This document shows positions 1 to 7,184 of a DNA stretch of 10,104 nt, piece after piece. Position 1 is the first letter of the stretch. Each line of letters opens with the position of its first letter. Source of the DNA: Klebsiella pneumoniae (GTDB taxonomy: Bacteria > Pseudomonadota > Gammaproteobacteria > Pseudomonadales > Azotimanducaceae); NCBI GenBank assembly GCA_945878745.1, contig CAMDVY010000068.1, forward strand, positions 1 to 10,104, in the 5' to 3' direction. The position numbers were made by a program, and so were the translations under genes. The notes under the pieces were generated by a model. It worked only from the letters and a program-made list of their open reading frames with translations, was not told the DNA's origin and did no database searches.

Positions 1-1079
1 CAGTCCAGCGGCAGCAGCACCGTCTCCCACACCACCATGAACGGAAGATGCAGACAGAATAACGGATACACAGCGTCATTGAGATAGTTGAGCGTGGGGC
101 CGCCCCGCGTCAGGAATCGAAGCGCCAGACCTGTGCACGCCAACAACCAGCACCAGACGTTGGTCATTCCCAGTACACAGTAGACGAGATAACCAAGCCC
201 CAACGGGAGAGATGACTGCAATGGACTTAGATCTCCCGTCGAGCGATTGTAGAAAAGCTGGAACAAGACTACCGAACACGCAGCGGCGATCGCCAGCGAA
301 ATCCCGGCCAGCGCCTTGATCCGATCGAGCAGCGGCGCATGCGAAGCCAGACCATAACCCGCCAGCAAAACCAGGAACCAATGGCTGAAGCTGGCCCAGT
401 CGTGCACCAGATCACGAAAACCGGGGTACCACATACGCAACAACAACTCGACGACAACCAACGGCACAATCACCCAGTAGATATTCGCCCCAGGCACCAT
501 TTTCACCAGCCAATGCGAGAAAAGCCGCTCGCCATTCGATGTTCGCAGCCAGTTCACGATCGGTACCAGTAGTACACACATCAGGAAGAGATAAGCGACA
601 AACCAGAAGTGATGCCAACTCAGATGCCCATGCGGATAGACCCCTTGGGAGAACAACTCGGAATACAGATCCAGCAAGGATCCTTGAAACTGACCGACGT
701 ACCGTTTTTCCATCCAGACCATCGGTGGTACCAGAACCAGCACCCCAAAAATCAGCGGCACGACAAGCCTATGCACTCGATTGACGAGAAACTCTCTGGT
801 GCTTCGACGCCGAAGTGCAAAGCAGACACCCATACCCGATACCAGAAACAGCAGCGACAACCGGAATTGATGCAGAAACGCGACGATCACCATCATCGTT
901 TCGCTCGGAACCGCGTTCACCGTCATGGGAATGGCATGCGGCATGAATGCCACAGCGGCATGGAAAAAAATGAGCACACCAAAGGCGATCACCCGGATCC
1001 AGTCGAGATCAGGTCGACGCTCGAGAACGGGAAGTCGCGGCAAATTTGTCATCTCGACCTGCAGGCTTGCATCGTGCAT
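1..1079 (-). CDS. Acyltransferase-3 family integral membrane protein (OpgC-like), C-terminus cut by window edge
   Basis: Reading the minus strand from an ATG at 1079 gives an uninterrupted frame of about 359 residues that runs off the left edge without a stop. The N-terminus has the acyltransferase-3 hallmark: a basic stretch, LDWIRVIAFG, then FFH with the conserved histidine near residue 40. It continues with QFRLSLLFLVSG (about 71-81), a basic loop before RLVVPLIFGVLV, the WHHFWFVAYL segment near 154-163, and a late LNDAVYPLFCLH motif. About ten hydrophobic segments are visible. Family members transfer acyl groups (acetyl, succinyl) to surface carbohydrates or glucans at the inner membrane; OpgC succinylates periplasmic glucans. 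The acceptor here cannot be told. GGAG (minus strand, 1089-1086) lies 6 nt before the ATG and an in-frame TGA lies just upstream, which fixes the start; a second ATG nine codons in is less likely. It lies 107 bp downstream of the AraC gene on the same strand. Confidence 0.88.
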   Translation of the reverse strand, partial: MHDASLQVEMTNLPRLPVLERRPDLDWIRVIAFGVLIFFHAAVAFMPHAIPMTVNAVPSETMMVIVAFLHQFRLSLLFLVSGMGVCFALRRRSTREFLVNRVHRLVVPLIFGVLVLVPPMVWMEKRYVGQFQGSLLDLYSELFSQGVYPHGHLSWHHFWFVAYLFLMCVLLVPIVNWLRTSNGERLFSHWLVKMVPGANIYWVIVPLVVVELLLRMWYPGFRDLVHDWASFSHWFLVLLAGYGLASHAPLLDRIKALAGISLAIAAACSVVLFQLFYNRSTGDLSPLQSSLPLGLGYLVYCVLGMTNVWCWLLACTGLALRFLTRGGPTLNYLNDAVYPLFCLHLPFMVVWETVLLPLD

Positions 1080-1151
1080 GGTGCACTCCAATCAAAGAGA
1101 AGTGACCATTGGATGTGCCGGCTGCGGACCTGCTCTACCGAATTTCCAGGA

Positions 1152-1167
1152 AAATCTATCGAGATTT
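1152..1167. repeat. Short inverted repeat between AraC-type gene and acyltransferase gene
   Basis: The two arms AAATCT and AGATTT flank a 4-nt centre (ATCG). A second small palindrome, TTTCC-A-GGAAA, sits just to its left at 1143-1153. Both lie in the 107-bp gap downstream of the AraC-type gene and upstream of the acyltransferase gene. The stem is AT-rich and weak, with no long T run on either strand, so it is not a convincing terminator. It could be an operator or chance. Low confidence of function. Confidence 0.25.
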
Positions 1168-1186
1168 CAAGATCCGGCTGAAGTTT

Positions 1187-2212
1187 TCACTTTCCAGCGT
1201 TCTGGCCAGCCCGAAACTCACTCGGGGAACAACCATTCTCCTCGCGAAACGCCGTGTTGAATGAGGAGATGGAACGAAATCCGACATCGAGCGCAATACT
1301 CAGCACCGGCAAATTGGGTTGCGCCAGCAGGCGCGCGCGCGCCTCACGAAGCCGGTGATCATTGATGTATCGGTTGAAATTGCGATACCCAAGTGTCTGA
1401 TTGATAGCCCGACGCAAGCGATACTCCGGAACGTTCAGTCGTGCCGCAACGCCGGCAATGCGAAGATCGTGTTCCGCGTAGAGTCGCTCCCGGTCCATTA
1501 ATTGCTTCAGCGAGACGAGCATCGGATCCGTATTCGCGGTAGACGGCAGGTGCTCAACAACCAACGGGGCAGGCGAAGAAAAATCAAACCTGGGGTTGTA
1601 GCGCCAGAACCCAAGGTTTACGACAATCGCGAGCAGGAGAATCGCCAACATGCCCGGCGCTTCAATGTTTCCAGGAACCCGCCACTCAAATGCTGCTTCG
1701 ACGATCAGCACCAGCAGCGACGCAATGCCGATAGCCAACAGGAGCAGCACACGTGCTCGCAAACGCAATTCGATGAGATCGTCCCGTCGACCACGCCACA
1801 ACAGCGCCAGTGCAAACAAAACCAGCGCAAATCGAATTCCCTGGGCGGCATGGTGCGCAAGCTCCTCGGTGGTCGTTGTTTGTGGCGATAACTGATGCCA
1901 CAGAACCACGAACGCGTATCCCGCGCCTAGCAGCGACCACAGGCCAATTCGGCGCCCGTCCTCGAAAATTTCTTCAACTGCAAACAGGAGGAGCAGTGGA
2001 CAGAAGGCTGCAAGTACGCCTGCAAGCGTCGCGCTGCTGGCATATCCGGCAGCCAGCAATAACGGCGCAAGGAGATACGCCTGCACGGTCAGGCCGAGCC
2101 CCCCAAGTGCGCTGCGCATGCGCCACGAATTCGCGGAGGTAAAAACCGCGATAGAAAACAGCAGCACCTGTGACAGCGCCAGTAATCGAGCTGCGGCAAT
2201 CAAGGCTTCCAA
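1187..2212 (-). CDS. Membrane-embedded AraC/XylS-family transcriptional regulator
   Basis: A 341-residue protein in two parts. Residues about 8-205 hold roughly seven hydrophobic segments (for example QVLLFSIAVF, LAGVLAAFCPLLLLF, ARVLLLLAIGIASLLVLI, LAILLLAIVVNLGFW). Residues about 245-337 are an AraC-type DNA-binding domain with two helix-turn-helix units: the first around LRIAGVAARLNVPEYRLRRA, the second around VLSIALDVGFRSISSFNTAF, ending with the family-typical CSPSEFR. This multi-pass sensor plus AraC output is a known but little-studied architecture; the signal is presumably sensed in or at the membrane (inference). The start is a TTG at 2212, with GGGGA (2224-2220) 7 nt upstream on the minus strand; no other start codon precedes it in frame nearby, and the next ATG is about 30 codons in, inside the first membrane region. 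It lies 58 bp downstream of the Rieske gene on the same strand, so it may be co-transcribed with it and regulate it. Confidence 0.88.
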   Translation of the reverse strand: MEALIAAARLLALSQVLLFSIAVFTSANSWRMRSALGGLGLTVQAYLLAPLLLAAGYASSATLAGVLAAFCPLLLLFAVEEIFEDGRRIGLWSLLGAGYAFVVLWHQLSPQTTTTEELAHHAAQGIRFALVLFALALLWRGRRDDLIELRLRARVLLLLAIGIASLLVLIVEAAFEWRVPGNIEAPGMLAILLLAIVVNLGFWRYNPRFDFSSPAPLVVEHLPSTANTDPMLVSLKQLMDRERLYAEHDLRIAGVAARLNVPEYRLRRAINQTLGYRNFNRYINDHRLREARARLLAQPNLPVLSIALDVGFRSISSFNTAFREENGCSPSEFRAGQNAGK

Positions 2213-2270
2213 TTGGTGTTCCCCAACGCCGCCACAAGCCGCCGACTTTTTGTGTTGTCCCTCAGAACTG

Positions 2271-3650
2271 TCAGCTATTCAGATAGTCATCAACACGTTT
2301 ATGCACGTGCCGCACACGAACTTCCTGATAGTTGCCGAGCGTCTGTCCTCCCTTGGCGCACGTCTTGAACCCGCGTGTTTGCGCGGCCATGTTATCGGTG
2401 TCCTGGTCATAGATGGCGCCAAGAAAACCCAGTCCGGTGGCCATGGTGTAACTTTCCTCCACTTCCAGATACATGGGTTCCGGCGGTGGTGGAGCTTCTT
2501 TTTCTGGATGCTTCGGACGCAGGAAAAACAGGTCGAAGTAGCAATAATCCGGGTCATCCTTGTCGGGTCGGAAGCGATACACCATGGGCAGCGTCAAGCC
2601 GGGGAAAATGAACAGGTTGGGGAACAGGAAATACTCGATCGAATCCAGCGTTTGCGCGGTGGAGTAGTTGGAAAAATCCTGGTCGTATTGTTCACCCAGT
2701 TGCTTCTGAATGATGCGGGCATAGACATCACGCGCCGTGACACCAGGCGGCACGAGGGGAACGCCACCATCGGCAGGGCCACGCCGCCCCCAGAGTTGCT
2801 CCATCAACTCCTGTTCCGTGGGTTGTGTTGGCATGCGCGGGTTAGGTGCTCCTACCGTGTGAATGAAGCGATTCACGTTCTCCGGAAAAATGTCGTAGGT
2901 GGTGATTGGCTCGGAATAATCACGCCCTCCCGCATGCGTTTCCTTGACGTGGTAAGCCTCCATGAACGCTTCTTCGCCAGCCTTCCAGTTGATCGGCAAG
3001 CGCTTGCAGACATGGGTTTCGATGTAACGATTCTCGATATGAAAATCCTTGAAGTGCTGCGGCAGCACACCAAGGTAATTTTCCAGTGGCTCGCAGTTCA
3101 GGTCGAAGTTGATGAAGACGAATCCTGCCCAGGTACCTACCTTCACTTCTCGCAGGCTGTGACTGTCATCGGTGACATGGGGAAAGTCCCAGCGCTCCGG
3201 CAGGTCGATCAGCTTGCCATCAAGTGAATAGGTCCAGGCATGAAACGGGCAGCGAAAGGTGGTGCATGAGCCCGATGATTCCGAAGGTTTGAGCGCTGTT
3301 GCCCGATGCATGCAGGCATTGCGAAACGCCTTGATCACTCCAGCTTCGTTGCGCACCACAATGGCAGACAAATCCCCGATGTCGTAGACGTGATAGTCGC
3401 CCGACTCGGGGATGTGCTCTTCGCGACAGGCCATCTGCCAGACTCGTGGCCAGAGTTTCGAAAACTCTGCTGCAGCATGTTCTTTCGAGGTGTAGTGCGA
3501 ATAAGGAATGTCCTGATCACCCATGAACTCGTAGGAGTACTCCAGAAAGGGCGCTGGCGGTTGCGAGTGGTCTCGAAGCAGCGCTTCCTGATAGGTGGGC
3601 CCCGGTGCACGAGCTTCGCCCGGTGCCAGATTCGGCGGGTTGGGTGCCAT
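2271..3650 (-). CDS. Rieske non-heme iron oxygenase, alpha (catalytic) subunit
   Basis: A 459-residue soluble protein of normal length for a ring-hydroxylating-type oxygenase alpha subunit. The N-terminal Rieske [2Fe-2S] domain has C113-M-H115 and C134-P-F-H137. The C-terminal catalytic domain carries the mononuclear iron site: NWKAGEEAFMEAYHVKETH gives ligands H234 and H239, and DQDTD around 415-419 supplies the third carboxylate. The position three residues before the first histidine is Glu231, where many aromatic dioxygenases have the bridging Asp. The family uses O2 and electrons from a reductase or ferredoxin to hydroxylate, dihydroxylate or N/O-dealkylate a substrate. The substrate cannot be assigned. 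No small beta subunit or reductase is encoded nearby, which suits a homotrimeric alpha-only enzyme using a partner encoded elsewhere. An upstream GTG (3701) would add 17 residues, but the ATG at 3650 has GGAG 7 nt before it and is preferred. Confidence 0.93.
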   Translation of the reverse strand: MAPNPPNLAPGEARAPGPTYQEALLRDHSQPPAPFLEYSYEFMGDQDIPYSHYTSKEHAAAEFSKLWPRVWQMACREEHIPESGDYHVYDIGDLSAIVVRNEAGVIKAFRNACMHRATALKPSESSGSCTTFRCPFHAWTYSLDGKLIDLPERWDFPHVTDDSHSLREVKVGTWAGFVFINFDLNCEPLENYLGVLPQHFKDFHIENRYIETHVCKRLPINWKAGEEAFMEAYHVKETHAGGRDYSEPITTYDIFPENVNRFIHTVGAPNPRMPTQPTEQELMEQLWGRRGPADGGVPLVPPGVTARDVYARIIQKQLGEQYDQDFSNYSTAQTLDSIEYFLFPNLFIFPGLTLPMVYRFRPDKDDPDYCYFDLFFLRPKHPEKEAPPPPEPMYLEVEESYTMATGLGFLGAIYDQDTDNMAAQTRGFKTCAKGGQTLGNYQEVRVRHVHKRVDDYLNS

Positions 3651-3657
3651 GGTTGAA

Positions 3658-3661
3658 CTCC
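3658..3661 (-). promoter_or_regulatory. Ribosome binding site that sets the Rieske gene start
   Basis: The minus strand reads GGAG followed by seven bases and then ATG at 3650. This favours the 459-residue product over the longer GTG-started frame from 3701, which lacks a comparable site. Confidence 0.7.
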
Positions 3662-3720
3662 AGACAGTGATGATGAATGCCCCATTCTGCCCCTGCTCCA
3701 CCTGATTCCGCTACCTCCCT

Positions 3721-3740
3721 TGGGCACCCTCGGGCACCCT
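3721..3740. repeat. Tandem 10-bp repeat in divergent intergenic region
   Basis: Two adjacent copies of a 10-bp unit, TGGGCACCCT and CGGGCACCCT, differ only at the first base. They lie between the divergent Rieske and YbjN genes, about 70 bp upstream of the Rieske ATG and about 105 bp upstream of the YbjN ATG. AraC-family proteins often bind direct repeats spaced one helical turn apart, so this could be an operator; that is inference. Two copies of a short GC-rich unit could also be chance. Confidence 0.45.
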
Positions 3741-3771
3741 GCGGAGCCTGACCCGGCTTCCGGTATGTTCT

Positions 3772-3799
3772 TTTTTAGTGAGACGACGCTGCCTATACT
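3772..3799 (+). promoter_or_regulatory. Candidate sigma70 promoter for the YbjN-permease-GS-ADH unit
   Basis: A good -10 box, TATACT, sits at 3794-3799. The -35 region is a T-rich stretch (TTTTTA, 3772-3777, 16-nt spacing) that matches the consensus poorly. Transcription would begin near 3806, giving an untranslated leader of about 40 nt before the ATG at 3846. The weak -35 would fit an activator-dependent promoter, with the tandem repeat at 3721-3740 lying upstream. Inference from motif and position only. Confidence 0.4.
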
Positions 3800-3845
3800 C
3801 CCTACCGGCCAGTCGCGCCCCAATTTCAGCTATCGAGGTTCACTG

Positions 3846-4322
3846 ATGATGTTCAGATCCATCTGCCTGATCACCCTGCTGTTCTCGACAGCTTCTTACA
3901 CGACGCAGGCTTACGCTGATCTGGTCGAAGCCACCAACCCGCAATCCGTCGTTGCCGCTTTGCAGGCAGGTGGTTACAAGGCGGTGCTGGCCAAGGACGC
4001 CAATGAAGATCCGCGCATCGAGAGTGCCTCCTCTGGTTCGAAGTTCATCATCAATTTCTATGGTTGCCAGAATCACCTGAAGTGCACCTCGCTGACGTTT
4101 TTCGCGGGCTGGACAGGTCTCAACGTATCCATGAACCAGATGAATGAATGGAACAAGATCCGGCGGTTCAGTCGCGCCTATATCGACAACGATGGTGACC
4201 CGATTCTCGAGTTCGATATCGACCTCGACGACGGCGGCATGAGCGAGGAGCTCTTCATCAACAATGTGGAGTACTGGGACACCTCTCCGGCGAACTTCAA
4301 GCAACACATCAGCGCGCAGTAG
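3846..4322 (+). CDS. Secreted YbjN-domain protein
   Basis: A 158-residue protein starting at the first of two adjacent ATGs, with GAGG (3835-3838) 7 nt upstream; the frame is open further upstream to 3720 but without a comparable start. Residues 1-24 form a signal peptide: charged MMFR, hydrophobic ICLITLLFSTAS, then a Q-A-Y-A/D cleavage site. The mature part resembles the YbjN/putative sensory-transduction-regulator fold. It contains a short alpha segment (VVAALQAGGYKAVL), FIINFYGC, the LTFFAGW strand, MNEWNKIRRFSRAYID with an NDGDPILEFDIDLDDGGM segment, and a terminal helix. Cys74 and Cys80 could form a disulfide in the periplasm. Family function is poorly defined; many exported members are near unrelated genes. 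Its TAG stop directly abuts the permease start, so it probably heads the operon. Whether it serves the amine pathway is unknown. Confidence 0.82.
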   Translation: MMFRSICLITLLFSTASYTTQAYADLVEATNPQSVVAALQAGGYKAVLAKDANEDPRIESASSGSKFIINFYGCQNHLKCTSLTFFAGWTGLNVSMNQMNEWNKIRRFSRAYIDNDGDPILEFDIDLDDGGMSEELFINNVEYWDTSPANFKQHISAQ

Positions 4323-5813
4323 GTGGGTACCCGCAACACCACCCGGTACGTCAGTCAGGACAAATCCTACTTCGCCCGTAGATCGCTGCGCCGACATGCC
4401 GGGGTGTGGTCACTGTGGGCACTCGGGGTCGGTGCCGTAATCTCCGGTCATTTCTCGGGCTGGAATCTCGGCCTGGGTGTCGCCGGCTGGGGTGGCATGA
4501 TGGTCGCGACACTCATTATCGCGGTCATGTACCTGGGTCTGACCCTGTCGATTGCCGAGATGTCGCCTGCCCTGCCCCATACGGGCGGTGCTTACTCCTT
4601 CGCCCGCACCGCGATGGGCCCCTGGGGCGGCTTTCTCACGGGTCTGGCCGAAAACGTCGAATATGTACTGGTGCCGGGCACGATCGTCTACTTCATCGGC
4701 TCTTATCTGACCGGCATTTTCGACACACCTGTCGCCTGGCAGCCGATGTGGTGGGTCGCGAGTTACCTGATCTTCGTGGGGTTGAATATCGTCGGCGTCG
4801 AGATGTCATTCCGCATTACCGTGGTGGTGACGCTGCTGGCGCTGGCCTGCCTGCTGGTGTTCTGGATCAGCGCCTTGATGCACATGGACTTTGGTCGTAT
4901 GGCGATGAACGTGGGGCCTGGTGGGGTCCTCATTCCTGAAGGTAATGGACCCTTCCTGCCCAACGGCTGGTCCGGTGTTCTCCTTGCGCTGCCTTATGCG
5001 GTGTGGCTGTTCCTCGCCATCGAACAACTCCCGTTGGCGGCCGAAGAAAGTCACGCGCCCGAACGCGACATACCACGCGGCATCATGACCGCCATGGCCA
5101 CCCTGTTTGTGTCGGCCATGCTCATCGTCTCGCTCAATCCTGCCGTGCACGGCATCGGATCACACGCACTGTCCACCTCGGGTGAGCCGCTGCTCATGGC
5201 TCTGCGCGAAATCTATGGCGAAAACACCGCAAAATTATTGGCGTGTTTTGCGCTGGTAGGTCTTGTCGCATCGTTCCACAGCATCATCTTTGCCAAAGGC
5301 CGGCAGATTTATTCACTCTCCCGGGCTGGCTACTTTCCAACTTTTCTGTCGATCACCCATGGGCGAACCCAGACCCCACACATCGCCATGATCGCCGGCT
5401 CACTTGTGGCGTTGATCGTCATGTCGGGTCTGTGGATTGGTCTGGGCAGCGAAGCCGGGGGTGTCGCCATCGGCGGAACACTGCTCAACATGACCGTATT
5501 CGCTGCCATGTTTTCCTACATCATGCAGGCGGTGTCGTTCATCCTGCTACGCCAGCGCCTGCCTGACCTGCATCGGCCATTTGTCAGCCCGCTCGGCATC
5601 TTTGGTGCCCTGCTCACCATCGTCATCGGACTCGTGACACTCTACTTCCAGCTGACCGATCCCGTTTATCGGCAGGGCGTACTGGGCGTCGCCGTGTGGT
5701 TTCTGATTGGCGTGATCTACTTTTTCTGCATCGGGCGGCATCGCCTGGTGCGCTCACCTGAAGAGGAATTTGCGATGTCCCATCGTTCGGCGACCCGGAG
5801 TGATCTTTCATGA
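4323..5813 (+). CDS. APC-superfamily permease, ethanolamine-transporter (EAT) type
   Basis: A 496-residue inner-membrane protein with about twelve transmembrane segments, close to family length. The N-terminal third is highly characteristic of the EAT family of the amino acid-polyamine-organocation superfamily: LGVGAVISG with FSGWN (about 34-48), MYLGLTLSIAEMSPALPHTG (69-88), then GGAYSFARTAMGPWGGFLTG (88-107) and ENVEYVL. Later signatures are the EQLPLAAEESHAPERDIPRG loop (234-253) and FAKGRQIYSLSRAG. The likely substrate is ethanolamine or a similar small amino alcohol or amine, imported by proton symport; the exact substrate is inference. The start is a GTG immediately after the TAG of the YbjN gene, in the same frame, with no clear Shine-Dalgarno. 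No better in-frame start exists before the conserved SYFARRSLRRHAG segment, so translational coupling is likely. The stop overlaps the next gene by ATGA. Confidence 0.9.
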   Translation: MGTRNTTRYVSQDKSYFARRSLRRHAGVWSLWALGVGAVISGHFSGWNLGLGVAGWGGMMVATLIIAVMYLGLTLSIAEMSPALPHTGGAYSFARTAMGPWGGFLTGLAENVEYVLVPGTIVYFIGSYLTGIFDTPVAWQPMWWVASYLIFVGLNIVGVEMSFRITVVVTLLALACLLVFWISALMHMDFGRMAMNVGPGGVLIPEGNGPFLPNGWSGVLLALPYAVWLFLAIEQLPLAAEESHAPERDIPRGIMTAMATLFVSAMLIVSLNPAVHGIGSHALSTSGEPLLMALREIYGENTAKLLACFALVGLVASFHSIIFAKGRQIYSLSRAGYFPTFLSITHGRTQTPHIAMIAGSLVALIVMSGLWIGLGSEAGGVAIGGTLLNMTVFAAMFSYIMQAVSFILLRQRLPDLHRPFVSPLGIFGALLTIVIGLVTLYFQLTDPVYRQGVLGVAVWFLIGVIYFFCIGRHRLVRSPEEEFAMSHRSATRSDLS

Positions 5814-7180
5814 CCGGCGTGCTGGATCTGCGATCACTGCGCGCAGCAGTTTCTGCGGGGGAAATTGACACCGTCGTCGTGGCGTTTGTCGACATGTTTG
5901 GCCGATTGATCGGCAAGCGCTTTCACGCCGAGTATTTTTGCGACAGCGCCTGGGAAGAAACCCACGCCTGCAACTATCTCCTCGCCAACGATATCGATAT
6001 GGTGCCGGTACCGGGTTATCAGTCGGCCAGCTGGCAACAGGGTTATGGCGACTTTGTCATGAAGCCAAACCTGGCAACTACGCGGCGAATTCCCTGGTTA
6101 TCCAGGACTGCGCTCGTACTGGCCGATGTCCAGGATCACCACGGTCAGGATCTGCCCCACAGCCCGCGGGCGATGCTCAAAAAACAATGCGACCGGCTGG
6201 CTGCGCGCAACATGCAGGCCATGCTCGCATCGGAACTCGAGTTCTACCTGTTTCAGGAAACCTACGAATCCGCCCTGGAAAAACGCTACGAAAACCTGCG
6301 TACCGCCAGTGAGTACATGCAGGACTACCACATTCTCGCCACCACCAAGGAAGAAGTGGTGATGCAAGCCATTCGCAATGGCATCCATGCCGCCGGCATT
6401 CCGGTCGAAAATTCCAAGGGTGAATGGGGTCGTGGCCAGGAAGAGCTCAATGTTCGTTATACCGACGCGCTGACCATGGCCGACCACCATGTGATCATGA
6501 AAAACGGCATCAAGGAGATTGCGCACCTGCAGGGCTGGGCCATCACCTTCATGGCGAAATGGCACTACGACCTGGCTGGCTCTTCGTGCCATGTGCATGC
6601 GTCGTTGTGGGACGCAGGCGGCAAGACGCCCCTCTTCCTGGATCCGAAGGGTGAACGCGGCATGAGCCCATTGATGCGTCAGTTCATGGCGGGTCAACTC
6701 AAGTACGCAGCCGACTACACCTACTTTCTCGCGCCCTTCATCAATTCCTACAAACGCTTTCAGCAGACCGGCACATTTGCCCCAACCCGAATTGTCTGGT
6801 CTGACGACAATCGCACAGCAGGCTTTCGACTATGCAGCGCCGGGACCAAGGGTATTCGTTCCGAGTGCAGAATCGGTGGTGCCGATCTCAATCCCTATCT
6901 CGCCTTCGCAGCCCTGCTGGCGGCTGGACAAGCCGGTATCGACGAGCAGCTTGAACTGCCACCTGAGTTCAGTGGCGATGCCTACCAGCAGTCTGCGCTG
7001 ACCAACATTCCAGCTACGTTGCGTGAAGCTACCGACGCGTTGAACAAATCGGCATTCCTGCGCAGCGCTTTCGGTGACGAGGTGGTCGACCACTATGTAC
7101 GCACAGCGCTGTGGGAGCAGTCTGAATACGACAAGGTCATTACGGACTGGGAATTGAAACGCGGCTTCGAGCGGTACTGA
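5810..7180 (+). CDS. Glutamine synthetase-fold gamma-glutamylamine ligase
   Basis: A 456-residue GS-family enzyme. Active-site motifs in order: SELEFYLF with metal-binding E142/E144; GEWGRGQEELN (204-214); ITFMAKW then SSCHVHASLW with H261/H263 (ATP and metal region); NSYKR (312-316); NRTAGFR (334-340); RSECRIGGADLNPYLAFAAL with E352. The N-terminal MVPVPGY and GYGDFVMKPN followed by RRIPW segments are typical of GlnA-like paralogues rather than housekeeping GS. The NLYDLP loop carrying the adenylylated tyrosine in GlnA is replaced by LELPPEF. Such paralogues join glutamate to an amine using ATP: PuuA (putrescine), IpuC (isopropylamine), Streptomyces GlnA4 (ethanolamine). With an EAT-type permease upstream, an amino alcohol or short amine is the probable acceptor; this is inference. 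GGAG (5797-5800) lies 9 nt before the ATG, which overlaps the permease stop. The Fe-ADH gene follows after 4 nt. Confidence 0.9.
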   Translation: MTGVLDLRSLRAAVSAGEIDTVVVAFVDMFGRLIGKRFHAEYFCDSAWEETHACNYLLANDIDMVPVPGYQSASWQQGYGDFVMKPNLATTRRIPWLSRTALVLADVQDHHGQDLPHSPRAMLKKQCDRLAARNMQAMLASELEFYLFQETYESALEKRYENLRTASEYMQDYHILATTKEEVVMQAIRNGIHAAGIPVENSKGEWGRGQEELNVRYTDALTMADHHVIMKNGIKEIAHLQGWAITFMAKWHYDLAGSSCHVHASLWDAGGKTPLFLDPKGERGMSPLMRQFMAGQLKYAADYTYFLAPFINSYKRFQQTGTFAPTRIVWSDDNRTAGFRLCSAGTKGIRSECRIGGADLNPYLAFAALLAAGQAGIDEQLELPPEFSGDAYQQSALTNIPATLREATDALNKSAFLRSAFGDEVVDHYVRTALWEQSEYDKVITDWELKRGFERY

Positions 7181-7184
7181 ACAC

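Noticed and set aside
1143..1167. Intrinsic terminator after the AraC-type gene
   Set aside because: The stems are 5-6 bp and AT-rich, and no run of T follows on the minus strand.
609..1181. A 190-codon plus-strand frame rich in His, Arg and Gln
   Set aside because: It is antisense to the acyltransferase gene. The composition is what the reverse strand of a hydrophobic membrane-protein gene gives, and no domain is recognisable.
2118..3227. A 369-codon open frame on the plus strand
   Set aside because: It lies antisense over the Rieske oxygenase, whose motifs and ribosome binding site are clear. The translation shows no family signature; it is a long shadow frame of GC-rich coding sequence.
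3651..3701. N-terminal extension of the Rieske protein from GTG 3701
   Set aside because: The ATG at 3650 has GGAG at 7 nt spacing, while the GTG has no comparable site.
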